Part shown: in pieces, positions 1-8,830 of the stretch
Numbering within the stretch: the first letter of the stretch is position 1
Layout of the letters: each line of letters opens with the position of its first letter
Source of the DNA: Streptomyces sp. VRA16 Mangrove soil
GTDB lineage: Bacteria; Actinomycetota; Actinomycetes; Streptomycetales; Streptomycetaceae
Assembly: GCF_017377775.1 (NCBI RefSeq)
Contig: NZ_JAFVLN010000001.1
Coordinates: 248,001 to 312,000 of the forward strand
DNA length: 64,000 bases
Direction: 5' to 3'
Notes under the pieces: generated by a model
The model's database searches: none
What the model was told of the DNA's origin: nothing
Seen by the model: only the letters and a program-made list of their open reading frames with translations
Position numbers and translations under genes: made by a program

Positions 1-429
1 ATGCCGGATCAGGGCGGCGTCGACCCCCTGGTGTCGCTGTCCCCTGAGCAGTTCCGCGAGGTCCTCGCGAACACCGTCGACGCGGCGGAGGCCGCGTGCC
101 TCTTCGAAAGGTACGTGGTGCCCGCCCCCCGCCGGCTCCTCACGGACCTGGGCTGCGCGGGCGCCGTCCGTAGCCCGCACGCCGTGGCGGACGTCGGCAA
201 CACCGGCCGGGGCCCGCTGCTGCTGATCTCCGGTCAGGAGGACCTGCTCGTCCCGGACTCCGTCACCAGGGCCGCGTACAAGGCGTACGGCGACTCCACG
301 GCCACGACGGACCTCAAGCAGTTCGCGGACCGCGCCCACTCCCTCGTCGTGGACGACGGATGGCGCCTCGTCGCCGACTACGTGCTCGGCTGGCTCGACG
401 AGCAGGGCATCCGGGCGCACGAGGGTTAG
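1..429 (+). CDS. Alpha/beta hydrolase, C-terminal part (5' end outside window)
   Basis: The frame is open from the first base and ends at the TAG at 427-429. About 142 residues are visible. They resemble the C-terminal half of an alpha/beta hydrolase: a LLLISGQEDLLVP strand that would carry the acid residue of the triad, then a DRAHSLVVD segment placing the catalytic histidine. The nucleophile elbow (GxSxG) is absent, so the real gene almost certainly begins upstream and the ATG at base 1 is probably an internal methionine. Substrate cannot be inferred. It is convergent with the LAL regulator that ends at 536. Confidence 0.7.
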   Translation: MPDQGGVDPLVSLSPEQFREVLANTVDAAEAACLFERYVVPAPRRLLTDLGCAGAVRSPHAVADVGNTGRGPLLLISGQEDLLVPDSVTRAAYKAYGDSTATTDLKQFADRAHSLVVDDGWRLVADYVLGWLDEQGIRAHEG

Positions 430-430
430 A

Positions 431-534
431 GCCTGTCTCCCGGATCCCTCCGTCGCCCGGAGGGGGCCCCGGCGTCTGGTGCGGCGAGAGTGCGTGCCAG
501 GCGCCGCGGGGCAGGAGGGGTCCGGGCGACAGGC
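431..534. terminator. Probable bidirectional terminator stem between convergent genes
   Basis: Positions 431-451 and 514-534 form a 21-nt inverted repeat with two mismatches, enclosing a GC-rich loop that can fold further. It lies between the stop codons of the converging hydrolase and LAL genes, where a shared terminator is expected. Confidence 0.5.
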
Positions 535-535
535 C

Positions 536-3286
536 CTAGGTGTTCTGCCCGTCCGGGACCCTGCCCAGCGCGTCGCGCAGGGCGGCGCGGGACGTGATGC
601 CGAGCTTGGGGAAGACCCGGTAGAGGTGTGAGCTGACCGTGCGGGGCGACAGGTGCATCCGCTGGCCGATCTCCTTGTTGGTCAGTCCGCTCGCCGCGAG
701 ATCGGCGATCCGGCGCTCCTGCCAGGTCAGGGCCGTGAGGTGGGTGGAGGGTGTGAGGGAGGAGGCGCCGGTGGCCCGGAGTTCGGCGCCGGCGCGCTCG
801 GCCCACGTGGGCGCGCCGAGTCGTTCGAAGGTCTCCGCGGCGAGGGTGAGGGGGATCCGGGCGGCCTTGCGTCCCTGGGTGTGGCGGAGGTGGATGCCGT
901 GGGCGAGGTGGATGCGGGCGAGGTCGTAGGGGAAGTGGGCGCTGTGGGGGTGGGTTTCGGCCTGTTTGAAGAGGGTTTCGGCCTCGGTGGGGTCGGGGGT
1001 GGTCATGGCGAGGGCGCCATGGGTGATGAGGGCGAGGCGGGGGGAGACGCCGGGAAGGTTCGCTTCCTGGGCGGCGAGGGCGTGGGTGCGGGCCTGATCG
1101 GCGCGGCCGGTGTGGAGAGCGGCTTCGACGAGGTCGAGGAGGGTGCGCGAGGCCTGGTGGGCGTACGGCGCGAAGGAACCGGGGGGTGTGATGCCGATGG
1201 CGTGCAGGTAGGCGGCCTCGTAGTCGCCCTCGGCGAGGGCGGCGGTGGTGCCGACGGCGTCGGCGATCTGGGTGAGGAACCCGACGCCCCGGGGGCGGGC
1301 CCAGGTGTCGACCGTCGCCTGTAGTTCACGGGCGCGCTCGGCCTCGCCCCGCAGCGCGGCCAGCAGCGCGAGATACGCGCGGGTGTGGTGGGCGAACAAC
1401 GCGTTGTGGTTCGAGGTCGCCAGCTCCAGGCTGCGCTGTCCGGTCCGCTCGGCCTCGGTCCACTCACCGACCGCGATCTGGTCGAGCATGATCAGGTGCA
1501 GCATGGTGATGCCGACGCCCATCGCCCCGGTCTCGACCTCGCGGTCCACGCTGCGCTGCAACTGCCGCCGGTAGAGGCTGAGGGCGTCCACGTGATAGGC
1601 GGTGGTCCCCAGCCGCGTGATGTCCCACGGATCCAGGTTCTGTACGTCGGCGACGGCGCGTTCCACACGCTCGTACATCCCCGCGCCATGGCGCACGGCG
1701 TCACCCCAGGTGTTCTGGTAGACGCGTGAGACGGCCGGCACCAAGTCGCCCAGGGAGTCGAGGAGTTCATGCGTCCGCTCCCACGCTGTCGCGTCACTCG
1801 CGTACTGGTTGATGGCCAGCAGCAGGTTGATCAGCCGCGTCAGCACCTCGTTCGGCTCTCGCAGGGTCTCCCGCATGGTTTCGATCGCCGTGACGACCTG
1901 GTGACGGGAGGAGCGCACGTCCCCGTCCTCGTACAGCGCGACGTACGCCGACGTGACCACCGAATCCGGGGAACCGCCGCTGCCGGAGGCCGAGTTCGAA
2001 CGGACCAGCTGCTGGGCCCGGTCCAGCTGGCCGGCCTGCCCGGCGATGAAGGCCGCGCTGCCCAGCCGCCTGGCGCGCTCCTCGTGGCTCTCGCTGAGCT
2101 CCGCGGCGCGGGTCAGCCAGGACACGGCGGCCTTCGCGCCGCCGCGCAGGGTGGCGGAGTCCGCGGCGGCCTCCAGCGTGGCAGCGACCTCCTCGCTGGG
2201 GTCGACCGTCGACGCCGCCAGGTGCGTGGCACGCCGTTCCAGATCGTCACGGTGCACCTGGGCCAGCACGGCGTGCGCCGCGTGCCGTTCGTTGGGCGTC
2301 GCCATCTGCACCACGGTCGAGCGGACCAGGGGATGCCGGAAGACGAAGTCGCCGGTGAGCGGATCGATGTCCAGCAGCCCGCAGTCCGCCGCCTCGTCGG
2401 CCCCGGCCATCCGGTAGCGGGTGCCGCGCGGGCTGCCCGCCGCCGCACCGGCACCGTCGAGGGCGCCGCGCAGCAGCTCCGCGCGTACGTCGTCGCCGAG
2501 CGCCTCGATCCGGGAGCCGTACACCTGCTGCAGACGCACGGGCAGCGGGATGCCGGAGTACCCGAGCAGTTCCTCGACCGTGCGCCCCGACCGACGTACG
2601 TACGGCGGCAGTTCGAGCAGCGCCAGCGCGTTGCCCTGGGCCTCGTCCAGGACCAGGCGGCGGATCCTTGGATCGAGCCCCGGGTGCCGCAGGTCGAGGA
2701 GCTGCTCGGAGGCCTGCTCCGACAGCGTCGTCACCGGCAGTTCCGGCAGCGCGGCGGTGTCGAAGCCCGAGGACAGGTCCGAGCGGAGCACGACGATGAG
2801 CTTCACCGAACTGCCGGTCAGCCGGCGCCCCACGAAACCGCACACCTCGGTGCTGGAGGCGTCCAGCCATTGGCCGTCGTCCAGCACGAGCATCAGGGGC
2901 TTCTGCGACGCCGCGAGCGAGAGCAGGTCGAGCACGGCGATGCCGAGGGTCATGACCGAGGGGGGTGCCCCTTCGCTCCGGCCGAAGACGACGTCGAACA
3001 ACCTGCGGTGCGTGTCGTCAAGCCGGTCGATGAAGGACAGCAGCGGGTACAGGAACTGGTGCAGGCCGGCGAACGGCAGCTCCGACTCCGCCTCGACGCC
3101 GGCGGCGCGGACGACCCGGTGCTCGTGGGCCGCCGCGAGTCCGGCCACGTGTTCCAGCAGGGCGCTCTTGCCGACACCCGTGTCGCCGCGCAGTACGAGC
3201 GACCGGCCTCCGGCATCGGCCACGAACGCCGAGAGCACCTCCTGCTCGCTCTCGCGGCCGACCATTGTCCCCAGGAACGACTCCAT
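536..3286 (-). CDS. LAL-type (large ATP-binding) LuxR family transcriptional regulator
   Basis: This 916-residue protein has the LAL architecture. A Walker A motif GDTGVGKS is at residues 34-41, a Walker B-like LMLVLDDGQWLD at about 133-144, a long helical TPR-like middle follows, and a LuxR helix-turn-helix occupies the last ~64 residues (LTWQERRIADLAASGLTNKE). Such proteins are ATP-dependent transcription factors, often controlling nearby catabolic or biosynthetic genes. The ATG at 3286 is preceded by a GGAGTGGGGG ribosome site. Targets are unknown. Two further LAL genes lie at 41.9-47.5 kb in this window. Confidence 0.93.
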   Translation of the reverse strand: MESFLGTMVGRESEQEVLSAFVADAGGRSLVLRGDTGVGKSALLEHVAGLAAAHEHRVVRAAGVEAESELPFAGLHQFLYPLLSFIDRLDDTHRRLFDVVFGRSEGAPPSVMTLGIAVLDLLSLAASQKPLMLVLDDGQWLDASSTEVCGFVGRRLTGSSVKLIVVLRSDLSSGFDTAALPELPVTTLSEQASEQLLDLRHPGLDPRIRRLVLDEAQGNALALLELPPYVRRSGRTVEELLGYSGIPLPVRLQQVYGSRIEALGDDVRAELLRGALDGAGAAAGSPRGTRYRMAGADEAADCGLLDIDPLTGDFVFRHPLVRSTVVQMATPNERHAAHAVLAQVHRDDLERRATHLAASTVDPSEEVAATLEAAADSATLRGGAKAAVSWLTRAAELSESHEERARRLGSAAFIAGQAGQLDRAQQLVRSNSASGSGGSPDSVVTSAYVALYEDGDVRSSRHQVVTAIETMRETLREPNEVLTRLINLLLAINQYASDATAWERTHELLDSLGDLVPAVSRVYQNTWGDAVRHGAGMYERVERAVADVQNLDPWDITRLGTTAYHVDALSLYRRQLQRSVDREVETGAMGVGITMLHLIMLDQIAVGEWTEAERTGQRSLELATSNHNALFAHHTRAYLALLAALRGEAERARELQATVDTWARPRGVGFLTQIADAVGTTAALAEGDYEAAYLHAIGITPPGSFAPYAHQASRTLLDLVEAALHTGRADQARTHALAAQEANLPGVSPRLALITHGALAMTTPDPTEAETLFKQAETHPHSAHFPYDLARIHLAHGIHLRHTQGRKAARIPLTLAAETFERLGAPTWAERAGAELRATGASSLTPSTHLTALTWQERRIADLAASGLTNKEIGQRMHLSPRTVSSHLYRVFPKLGITSRAALRDALGRVPDGQNT

Positions 3287-3606
3287 GGTCCCCCACTCCC
3301 TTCTCCGCTGAACCGGCCCCCGCCAGGGCTCATATGTGCTCCTCGCACACCCTCACACCACGCAGCAGAGTAGATGCACCCAGATGTTTCGTCATCTCGT
3401 GCGGCCGAAAAGCTTCGGCCGACAGTCGCCGGTCGCGCCCAACGGCCCTGGTGAGGCAGCGGATACGCGCATCCGCTGCGCACGAGGAACAGCCGAGGGG
3501 GCCGCCGGCCCGGGGATCCGGTCCACCCGCAACACATGTGCGTCGAGAGCGAGAAACATGGGACCCTGGTGCCGGGCCGGTTCCGGGCGCCTCTTAAGGT
3601 GTGGGT
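3287..3606. other. Intergenic region between divergent LAL and HAD genes
   Basis: This 320-bp divergent spacer must hold promoters for both neighbours. I see no convincing ORF, no long inverted repeat and no copy of the operators found elsewhere in the window. Confidence 0.5.
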
Positions 3607-4257
3607 ATGACTCAGCACCGCAAGGGCCTCGTCCTCGACTTCGGTGGTGTGCTGACCACGCCGCTGGTGCCCGCCGCGCTCGCCTTCGAAAAGCGCGCGG
3701 GACTGGCGGAGGGGACGCTGCTCACCGGCCTCTACCTCGACCCCGAGGGGATCCGGATCACCGAGGCACTGGAGCGCGGCACGCTCACCCAGACCCAGTG
3801 GAACGAAGCTGCCGCGAGGCTGCTCGGCATCGCGCCGGACAACCTGATGGGCCGTATCTTCGCTGACCTGCGCCCCGAGCCGGCCGTGCTCGCCGCCGCG
3901 GCCGCCGCCCGCCGGGCCGGTCGCAAGGTCGGCATTCTCTCGAACTCCGTCGGCCTCTCCCCGTGGGATCTCTACGACGGCTACGAGATCGCGGAGCGCT
4001 ACGACGCCGTGGTGCTCTCGGAGCAGCACGGACTGCGCAAGCCCGACCCGGAGATCTTCCGCGTCGTGCTGGACCAACTCGGCCTGCGCGCCGAGGAATG
4101 CGTGTTCGTCGACGACACCGAGCAGTACCTGGCGCCCGCCGCGGCCCTGGGATTCGCCACCGTCCACGCCGTGGAACCCGGCGCGACGGTCGCCGCGCTC
4201 GAAACCCTGCTGGACCTCCCGCTCACCCACGAGGACCCGGACCGGGTCACCTCCTGA
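3607..4257 (+). CDS. HAD-superfamily hydrolase (subclass IA-like phosphatase)
   Basis: This 216-residue protein carries the HAD motifs in order: motif I near the N-terminus (VLDFGGVLT), motif II SNS in GILSNSVGL, the motif III lysine in LRKPDPEIF, and motif IV FVDDTEQYL. Motif I is D-F-G-G rather than the usual DxD. This form is seen in the family resembling the N-terminal phosphatase domain of epoxide hydrolases and may mean altered or weak phosphatase activity. ATG at 3607 is preferred because it follows AAGG at a suitable distance; GTG at 3601 is possible. Substrate unknown. Confidence 0.88.
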   Translation: MTQHRKGLVLDFGGVLTTPLVPAALAFEKRAGLAEGTLLTGLYLDPEGIRITEALERGTLTQTQWNEAAARLLGIAPDNLMGRIFADLRPEPAVLAAAAAARRAGRKVGILSNSVGLSPWDLYDGYEIAERYDAVVLSEQHGLRKPDPEIFRVVLDQLGLRAEECVFVDDTEQYLAPAAALGFATVHAVEPGATVAALETLLDLPLTHEDPDRVTS

Positions 4258-4268
4258 GGAGACAGCCG

Positions 4269-4529
4269 GTGCGACTTGGCCCGGCCCTGCCGGCCTTCGG
4301 CCCCGACGCCCACCCGGACGGCATCCTCCCGATCTTCCGTACCGGCGAGGACATGGGCTGGGCTACGACTCGCTGTGGACCGGCGACCGCGTGCCGGCCC
4401 CGCGCACCCCGAGCGCGCCGTACCCGAACAGCGACGGCACGATGCCGCGTGCCTACGACAACACCCGCGACCGTGGCCGAACGGATCGACCTGGCGGGAC
4501 GCTTCCTCGAAGGGGCCCGGCGCGGCTGA
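4269..4529 (+). pseudogene. Frameshifted remnant of an LLM-class (luciferase-like, F420-type) oxidoreductase
   Basis: The frame from GTG 4269 reads LGPALPAFGPDAHPDGILP and then loses similarity. From 4361 a different frame gives GYDSLWTGDRVPAPRTPSAP followed by YPNSDGTMP, which matches the N-terminal block of luciferase-like F420-dependent oxidoreductases. The first frame resumes near 4470 with TVAERIDLAGRFLEGARRG, resembling the C-terminal end of the same family. A full gene is ~300 codons; only ~85 remain, in two frames. I read this as an internally deleted, frameshifted relic. Confidence 0.55.
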
Positions 4530-4622
4530 CGGAGCGGTGCCGGCGGGCACCCTGAACCTCCCGCCGCTTCGACGGCCCTCGGGAACACCCGGACACCGGA
4601 GTTCCCGAGGGCCGTCCATGCG

Positions 4623-5165
4623 TCAGGACGCTCCGAGACCGTGCAGAAGTGTGTCGACGACGATGTCCGCCGCCCGCGCGGGGCTCAACTCGGGCTGCTG
4701 CCGCGACACGAGGTGCATCAGCTGCGGCAGCAGCGCGCTCGCCCAGCCCTCCGGCAGGCCGGGGCGCAGGAGCCCTTCGTCCGTGGCGCGCCGGAGGAAC
4801 GCGTCGACCTCGTCCACGGACGCGTCGCGACGGGCGCGGACGCTGTCCTCGGCGAGCATGCGGGTGAGGTCGACGGGCCAGGTGCGGTTGACGGCGATGA
4901 TGTTCTCGACGTAGCGGTGCAGGGCGACGGCGACGGGTGCTTCGCGCAGGCGGGCGTCCTCGATGGCGCGCTCGATGGCTTCCAGGCGGGATGCGTAGAT
5001 CGCGGCGAGGAGTTCCTCGCGGGAGGCGAAGCGGCGGTAGACGGTGCGGCGGTCCACGCCTGCCTCGGTGGCGATGCTCGCGATGCTCGTGCCGGGGTCG
5101 GCGGCGAGCATGCGTGCCCCGGTCGTCAGGACTGCTTCCAGATTGCGTGCTGCGTCGGCTCTCAC
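4623..5165 (-). CDS. TetR/AcrR family transcriptional regulator
   Basis: This 180-residue protein has an N-terminal TetR helix-turn-helix (IASIATEAGVDRRTVYRRF, residues ~29-47) and a divergent ligand-binding half. The start is a GTG at 5165. It is divergent from the DHA2 efflux gene at 5358, the classic repressor-pump arrangement, with an AAGTGCTACA-type site at 5235-5258 between them. Its first ~105 codons match, with one nucleotide difference over 316 bp, the TetR gene at 12970-13521. The two thus share a DNA-binding domain but differ in the sensor half. Confidence 0.93.
   Translation of the reverse strand: MRADAARNLEAVLTTGARMLAADPGTSIASIATEAGVDRRTVYRRFASREELLAAIYASRLEAIERAIEDARLREAPVAVALHRYVENIIAVNRTWPVDLTRMLAEDSVRARRDASVDEVDAFLRRATDEGLLRPGLPEGWASALLPQLMHLVSRQQPELSPARAADIVVDTLLHGLGAS
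4849..5164. repeat. Direct repeat copy 1 (316 bp), within TetR gene
   Basis: This segment is identical to 13205-13520 except for one base (GGAGGCGAAG here, GGAGACGAAG there). It covers the TetR DNA-binding half and stops just before the start codon on one side and in the ligand domain on the other. Same orientation, 8,356 bp apart. Confidence 0.95.
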
Positions 5166-5234
5166 CCCACCGAGTCTAGTGGCGAAATGTGCAGCCTAGG
5201 ACCTCTAGCGCCTCTCACGAGTAGACCCATACCC

Positions 5235-5258
5235 AATAAGTGCTACAGTGACGTGACA
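5235..5258. promoter_or_regulatory. Putative TetR operator/promoter element (copy 1)
   Basis: The 24-bp segment contains AAGTGCTACAgTGA followed by cGTG and matches 13589-13612 at 20 of 24 positions. Both copies lie 68-70 bp upstream of a TetR start that shares the same DNA-binding domain. TACAGT could also serve as a -10 element of the divergent pump promoter. Confidence 0.55.
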
Positions 5259-5357
5259 AATGAGAAGGTTAGTGCCAGCCAAATGGGTCTCATCTTGATT
5301 GTGGGGGTGCGGTCGGCACGCCGCCCATGTGCACCGCTTCCGGAAAGGGAAGTCCTG

Positions 5358-6953
5358 ATGTCGAAGGCACAGAAGTCCGCGGCACCCGCGGCAGGTGGCG
5401 TGACCGCGGCCATGAGCGCGCTGATCCTCGCGGTCCTCCTGGCCGCCCTGGACCAGACGATCGTCTCCACCGCGCTGCCCCGGATAGCGCAGGACCTGAA
5501 CGGGTTCGACGACATCGCCTGGGTCAGCGCCGCCTACCTCCTCGCCTCCACGGCCGTCACGCCGCTGTGGGGCAAGCTCGGCGACATGTTCGGCCGCAAG
5601 CGGCTCTACCTGGCGTCGACCTCGATCTTCCTGATCGCCTCGGTCGCCTGCGGCCTGGCACAGAACCTGCCCGAGCTGATCGGCGCCAGGGTCCTCCAGG
5701 GCGTGGGCGGCGGCGGCATGATCGTGCTGACCTTCGCTCTCGTCGGCGACATCGTCGCCCCGCGCGAACGAGGCCGCTACCAGGGCATGTTCGGCTCGGT
5801 CTACGGCGTCGCCAGCATCGTCGGCCCCCTGCTGGGCGGCGTTTTCACCGACCAGTTGTCCTGGCGCTGGGCCTTCCTGATCAACCTGCCCGTCGGCATC
5901 GTCGCCCTGGCCATCGCCGGCCGTGCGCTGCCCGCCGCCACCCGTGGCGCCAAGGCCCGCGTCGACTACCTCGGCGCGACCCTCCTGGCCGCCATCGCCA
6001 CCGGCCTGGTCCTCGTCACGTCCTTCGGCGAGCGCTGGGGCTGGGGGTCGCCGGCCATCGTCGGTCTGATCCTCGGCACCGTCGCCCTCGGCGCCGCACT
6101 GATCCCGGTCGAGCGCCGCGCCGCCGCCCCGGTCCTGCCGCCGGCCATGCTCGGCTCCCGGACCGTGGTCTTCTCCTCGCTGATCGCCTTCTTCGCCAAC
6201 GCCGCGATGTTCTCGGTCCTGGTCTACCTTCCGACCTACCTGCAGATCGTCCACGGAGTCTCGGCCACGCTGTCCGGCATCCACATGCTGCCGCTGGTCG
6301 CCGGCCTGGTCGTCAGCCAGTCGCTGGCCGGACGCTGGGCCGTACACGTAGAGCGACTGCGGACGATCCTGCTCGCCGGCCTCGCCGCCAACCTCGTCGG
6401 GCTGATCCTCCTGGGCACGATCGGCGCGGCCACCAACACCCTCGTACTGAGCGTCTACTTCCTCATCACCGGCGTCGGCATCGGCATGGTCCCCATGGTC
6501 GTCCTGACCAGCGTCCAGAACAGCGTGCCCGCCGCCGACCTCGGAGCCGCCAGCGCCGTCGTCACCTTCTCCCGCTCCATCGGCGCCGCCTTCGGAGTCG
6601 CCGTCTTCGGCGCCCTGCTCAACAGCGGCTTCGCGAGCCGCACCCACGCCCTGCCGACCGCCGGTGGCTTCGACGCCGCCCGCCCCGACACCATCGGCCG
6701 GCTGCCCGTCGCCCTGCGCGACACCGCACTGGACGCCTTCGCCCACGCCACGGCCATGGGATACGTCTGGATCGCGCCCACCCTCGCCGTCGGCATCGTG
6801 CTCGCCCGCTTCCTGAAGCCGGCCCGCAGGACTGACGACGAAGTCGGCACCCTCGAGACCTCCGAGACCTCCGAGACCTCCGAGACCACCGAGACCTCCG
6901 AGACCTCCGAGGCCACTGCCGCCGACGTCAAGGAAACGGTCCGGGCCGCCTGA
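5358..6953 (+). CDS. DHA2-family MFS drug efflux transporter (14-TM EmrB/QacA type)
   Basis: This 531-residue membrane protein has the DHA2 hallmarks: an N-terminal ALDQTIVSTALPRIAQDL segment, the MFS loop GKLGDMFGRKRLY, and motif C-like VLQGVGGGGMIV and IVGPLLGGVF segments. It would export toxic compounds by proton antiport at the cell membrane. The start ATG 5358 follows GGAAAGGGA. The C-terminus is an unusual tail of Glu-Thr-Ser repeats encoded by a 9-bp tandem repeat. It is divergent from the TetR at 4623, its likely repressor. Confidence 0.95.
   Translation: MSKAQKSAAPAAGGVTAAMSALILAVLLAALDQTIVSTALPRIAQDLNGFDDIAWVSAAYLLASTAVTPLWGKLGDMFGRKRLYLASTSIFLIASVACGLAQNLPELIGARVLQGVGGGGMIVLTFALVGDIVAPRERGRYQGMFGSVYGVASIVGPLLGGVFTDQLSWRWAFLINLPVGIVALAIAGRALPAATRGAKARVDYLGATLLAAIATGLVLVTSFGERWGWGSPAIVGLILGTVALGAALIPVERRAAAPVLPPAMLGSRTVVFSSLIAFFANAAMFSVLVYLPTYLQIVHGVSATLSGIHMLPLVAGLVVSQSLAGRWAVHVERLRTILLAGLAANLVGLILLGTIGAATNTLVLSVYFLITGVGIGMVPMVVLTSVQNSVPAADLGAASAVVTFSRSIGAAFGVAVFGALLNSGFASRTHALPTAGGFDAARPDTIGRLPVALRDTALDAFAHATAMGYVWIAPTLAVGIVLARFLKPARRTDDEVGTLETSETSETSETTETSETSEATAADVKETVRAA
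6855..6908 (+). repeat. 9-bp tandem repeat (GAGACCTCC, six units) inside the efflux gene
   Basis: Six consecutive GAGACCTCC-type units (one is GAGACCACC) encode the ETS/ETT repeats at the cytoplasmic C-terminus of the transporter. The repeat keeps frame, so length variants would stay translatable. Confidence 0.9.
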
Positions 6954-6973
6954 CGCGCCGCACCACGCGACCT

Positions 6974-7010
6974 CGACCGGCCGTCGCCCGCACCGGGCGC
7001 CGGCCGGTCG
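6974..7010. terminator. Probable terminator of the efflux gene
   Basis: CGACCGGCCG (6974-6983) pairs with CGGCCGGTCG (7001-7010), with an inner GCCCG/CGGGC pair. It begins 20 bp after the stop codon. No U-tract, as usual in Streptomyces. Confidence 0.6.
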
Positions 7011-7081
7011 CGCGTTTCCAGGGCTGCCCCTCCACCCGCCCCGCAACTGCGGCAGCCCGGCCCGACGCAACCTCGGCTCCC

Positions 7082-7099
7082 ACCGTCAAGTGACTGATG
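7082..7099 (+). promoter_or_regulatory. ACCGTCARRTGACTGATG motif upstream of Bax-inhibitor-like gene
   Basis: ACCGTCAAGTGACTGATG contains the small palindrome GTCAnnTGAC. Near-identical 18-mers occur at 12845-12862 (opposite strand, before the epoxide-hydrolase-like gene) and 19293-19310 (before the VOC gene). Here it lies 69 bp before the start codon. Confidence 0.55.
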
Positions 7100-7167
7100 C
7101 GCGCGGTTTGTCCGTCCGGCCAGGCTGAGGACGGCCGACACCTTCGACACCGAGAAGAGGATCCGGC

Positions 7168-8055
7168 GTGACACCGGTCGTCCAGCAACGTTCGCTGACC
7201 AGCAGCAACCCCGTACTCTCCCGGCCGCAGTTCGGGCGGCGCGGCGGACCGAAGACGGCGGCCCGGGATCCGCGGACCGGGACCGCAGTCCCCCAGGGAC
7301 GGACCACGACCGGACAGGACCCGTTCCGCGCGGACGAGCCCGCGTCCCTGCCCTTCCCCGTCGCCGACCTGATGACGAGCGAGGGCGTCGTCTCCCGCGC
7401 CGCGGCCGGGCTCGCGGTGAGCACCCTCGCGGCGATCCTCGTCTGGACGGCACTGCCGCACACCGGGATCGGCACGTCCGCCGCGTACGCCATCGCCGCC
7501 GGGGCCGGTCTGGCCGCCGCGGCACTGGTGGTGCTCCAGCGCCACCGCAAACGGTCGTCGTCCGCCCTGACCCTCACGTTCGCCGCGGTCCAGGGCGTGT
7601 TCCTCGCGGTGCTCTCGGCCACCGCGTCCAGCCACCTCTCACCAGGTGTCTTCGTCCAACTGGTGCTGGGGACGATGGCCGCGTGTGCCGGAGTCCTCTG
7701 CGCCCGCGCGCTCCACTGGATGCGGGCGGGCCGCCGCTGGTGGCCGTCGGTCGGTGCCGGACTGCTCGGACTGGGGTTCCTCGCGCTCGCCGACCTGGCG
7801 CTGGTCCCGTTCATCGGCGCCGCGGGCCTGGGCCTGCGCCCCGCAGGTCTCGCGGTCCTGATGGGCGTCCTGGGTGTCGTCCTCACGGTGCCTTTCCTGT
7901 CCCTGCACTTCGGAAAGGTCGCGGACGGCATCGCGTGCGGCGCTCCCCAAGAACTCTCCTGGACAGCCGCGTTCGGCCTGACCCTGACCCTGACCTGGTT
8001 GTACGTGGAGACCGTCCGGCTGCTGACCCTCTACCCGGCCGACGAACTCTACTGA
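7168..8055 (+). CDS. Bax inhibitor-1/YccA-like integral membrane protein
   Basis: This 295-residue protein begins at a GTG, with a ~75-residue polar N-terminal region followed by about seven hydrophobic segments. It keeps the SSNPVLSR N-terminal signature, the AAVQGVFLAVLSA and HLSPGVFVQLVLGT segments, and the ELSWTAAFGLTLTLTWLYVE C-terminal block found in its clearer paralogue at 27870-28730. The family forms ion or pH-responsive membrane channels linked to stress in other organisms; its role in actinobacteria is not established. It is more divergent than the second copy. Confidence 0.82.
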   Translation: MTPVVQQRSLTSSNPVLSRPQFGRRGGPKTAARDPRTGTAVPQGRTTTGQDPFRADEPASLPFPVADLMTSEGVVSRAAAGLAVSTLAAILVWTALPHTGIGTSAAYAIAAGAGLAAAALVVLQRHRKRSSSALTLTFAAVQGVFLAVLSATASSHLSPGVFVQLVLGTMAACAGVLCARALHWMRAGRRWWPSVGAGLLGLGFLALADLALVPFIGAAGLGLRPAGLAVLMGVLGVVLTVPFLSLHFGKVADGIACGAPQELSWTAAFGLTLTLTWLYVETVRLLTLYPADELY

Positions 8056-8280
8056 TCGCAGGTCGGCCGGAACGGGCTCAACCCACCCGGCTCGGCCGGG
8101 AGGAGTACGTCTTCGGGCGTGGTGCCGGATGGCTGGACGTGCTGCCCCGAACCGGCACATGTGTGCCCCGAGGCGCGGCGCTCCCGGTCGGTCGGCAGTC
8201 AGATGACGGATGTTCCCGGTCGCCGCCTCCGGAAGACTCGGTGTCACACCACGCGGACACCGGCACGGAGGGGAGAACAC

Positions 8281-8691
8281 ATGACGAGGTACGGCACAGC
8301 GCATCGGCCCGTTCTCACCGTGGTTCCGGACTCCGCGGCCGAGCAGGGGCCCGTCGGGCTGTCCGCGCTGACACAGGCACCGATGCCCGCCGACGTGCGG
8401 GGCGCGATCGTGACGCCCGTGCACGGACGGCTGATGGCGACCTGGATGCCGTTGCGCGGACCGTCCCGCGTCCCGCAGGGCCGTGTCCTGCTGTCCTGGA
8501 CGTGCACGGACGAGGGCCGCACGGACGTCACGGCCCAGCTGGGTCTCGCCGGCACGCAGACGCTGCTGGCGGTCTGGCCGGGCCTGCGCGGTGAGTGGTC
8601 CGGTGTGGTGCACCCCACCGTCGCGGAGGTGACGGAGCTGCACGCCGCGCTCCGCCTGGCCACCGCGGTCCTCGACCGGTTGGCCGAATGA
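8281..8691 (+). CDS. Conserved-looking hypothetical protein
   Basis: This 136-residue soluble protein starts at ATG 8281, after a GGAGGGGAG ribosome site. Composition is balanced, with no membrane segment or catalytic motif I recognise. The C-terminal ~40 residues (HPTVAEVTELHAALRLATAV) look helical. It ends just before a strong hairpin terminator. Function unknown. Confidence 0.75.
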   Translation: MTRYGTAHRPVLTVVPDSAAEQGPVGLSALTQAPMPADVRGAIVTPVHGRLMATWMPLRGPSRVPQGRVLLSWTCTDEGRTDVTAQLGLAGTQTLLAVWPGLRGEWSGVVHPTVAEVTELHAALRLATAVLDRLAE

Positions 8692-8708
8692 GCTGACAGC
8701 CCGCGGAT

Positions 8709-8753
8709 ACACGAACGGACCGGCCCGTGGGGAGAGGGCCGGTCCGTTCGTGT
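8709..8753. terminator. Strong hairpin terminator
   Basis: A perfect 18-bp inverted repeat (8709-8726 with 8736-8753) with a 9-nt loop lies 18 bp after the stop of the hypothetical gene. It also faces the 3' end of the converging XRE gene, so it may act in both directions. Confidence 0.85.
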
Positions 8754-8830
8754 GCACGGTCCGAGTGAGTCACGTCCAGCAAGTTGGCCGGCAAGGGGGC
8801 TGACGAGGCGGGCGGTCGGCTCCCGGGGCG

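Noticed and set aside
1769..3373. Plus-strand open frame opposite the first LAL gene
   Set aside because: Antisense shadow with Arg/Gln/His-rich low-complexity sequence and no domain.
5205..7070. Long open frame on the minus strand opposite the efflux gene
   Set aside because: It mirrors the codon structure of a clear DHA2 transporter, with Asp/Gly/Gln-rich composition typical of antisense frames in GC-rich DNA.
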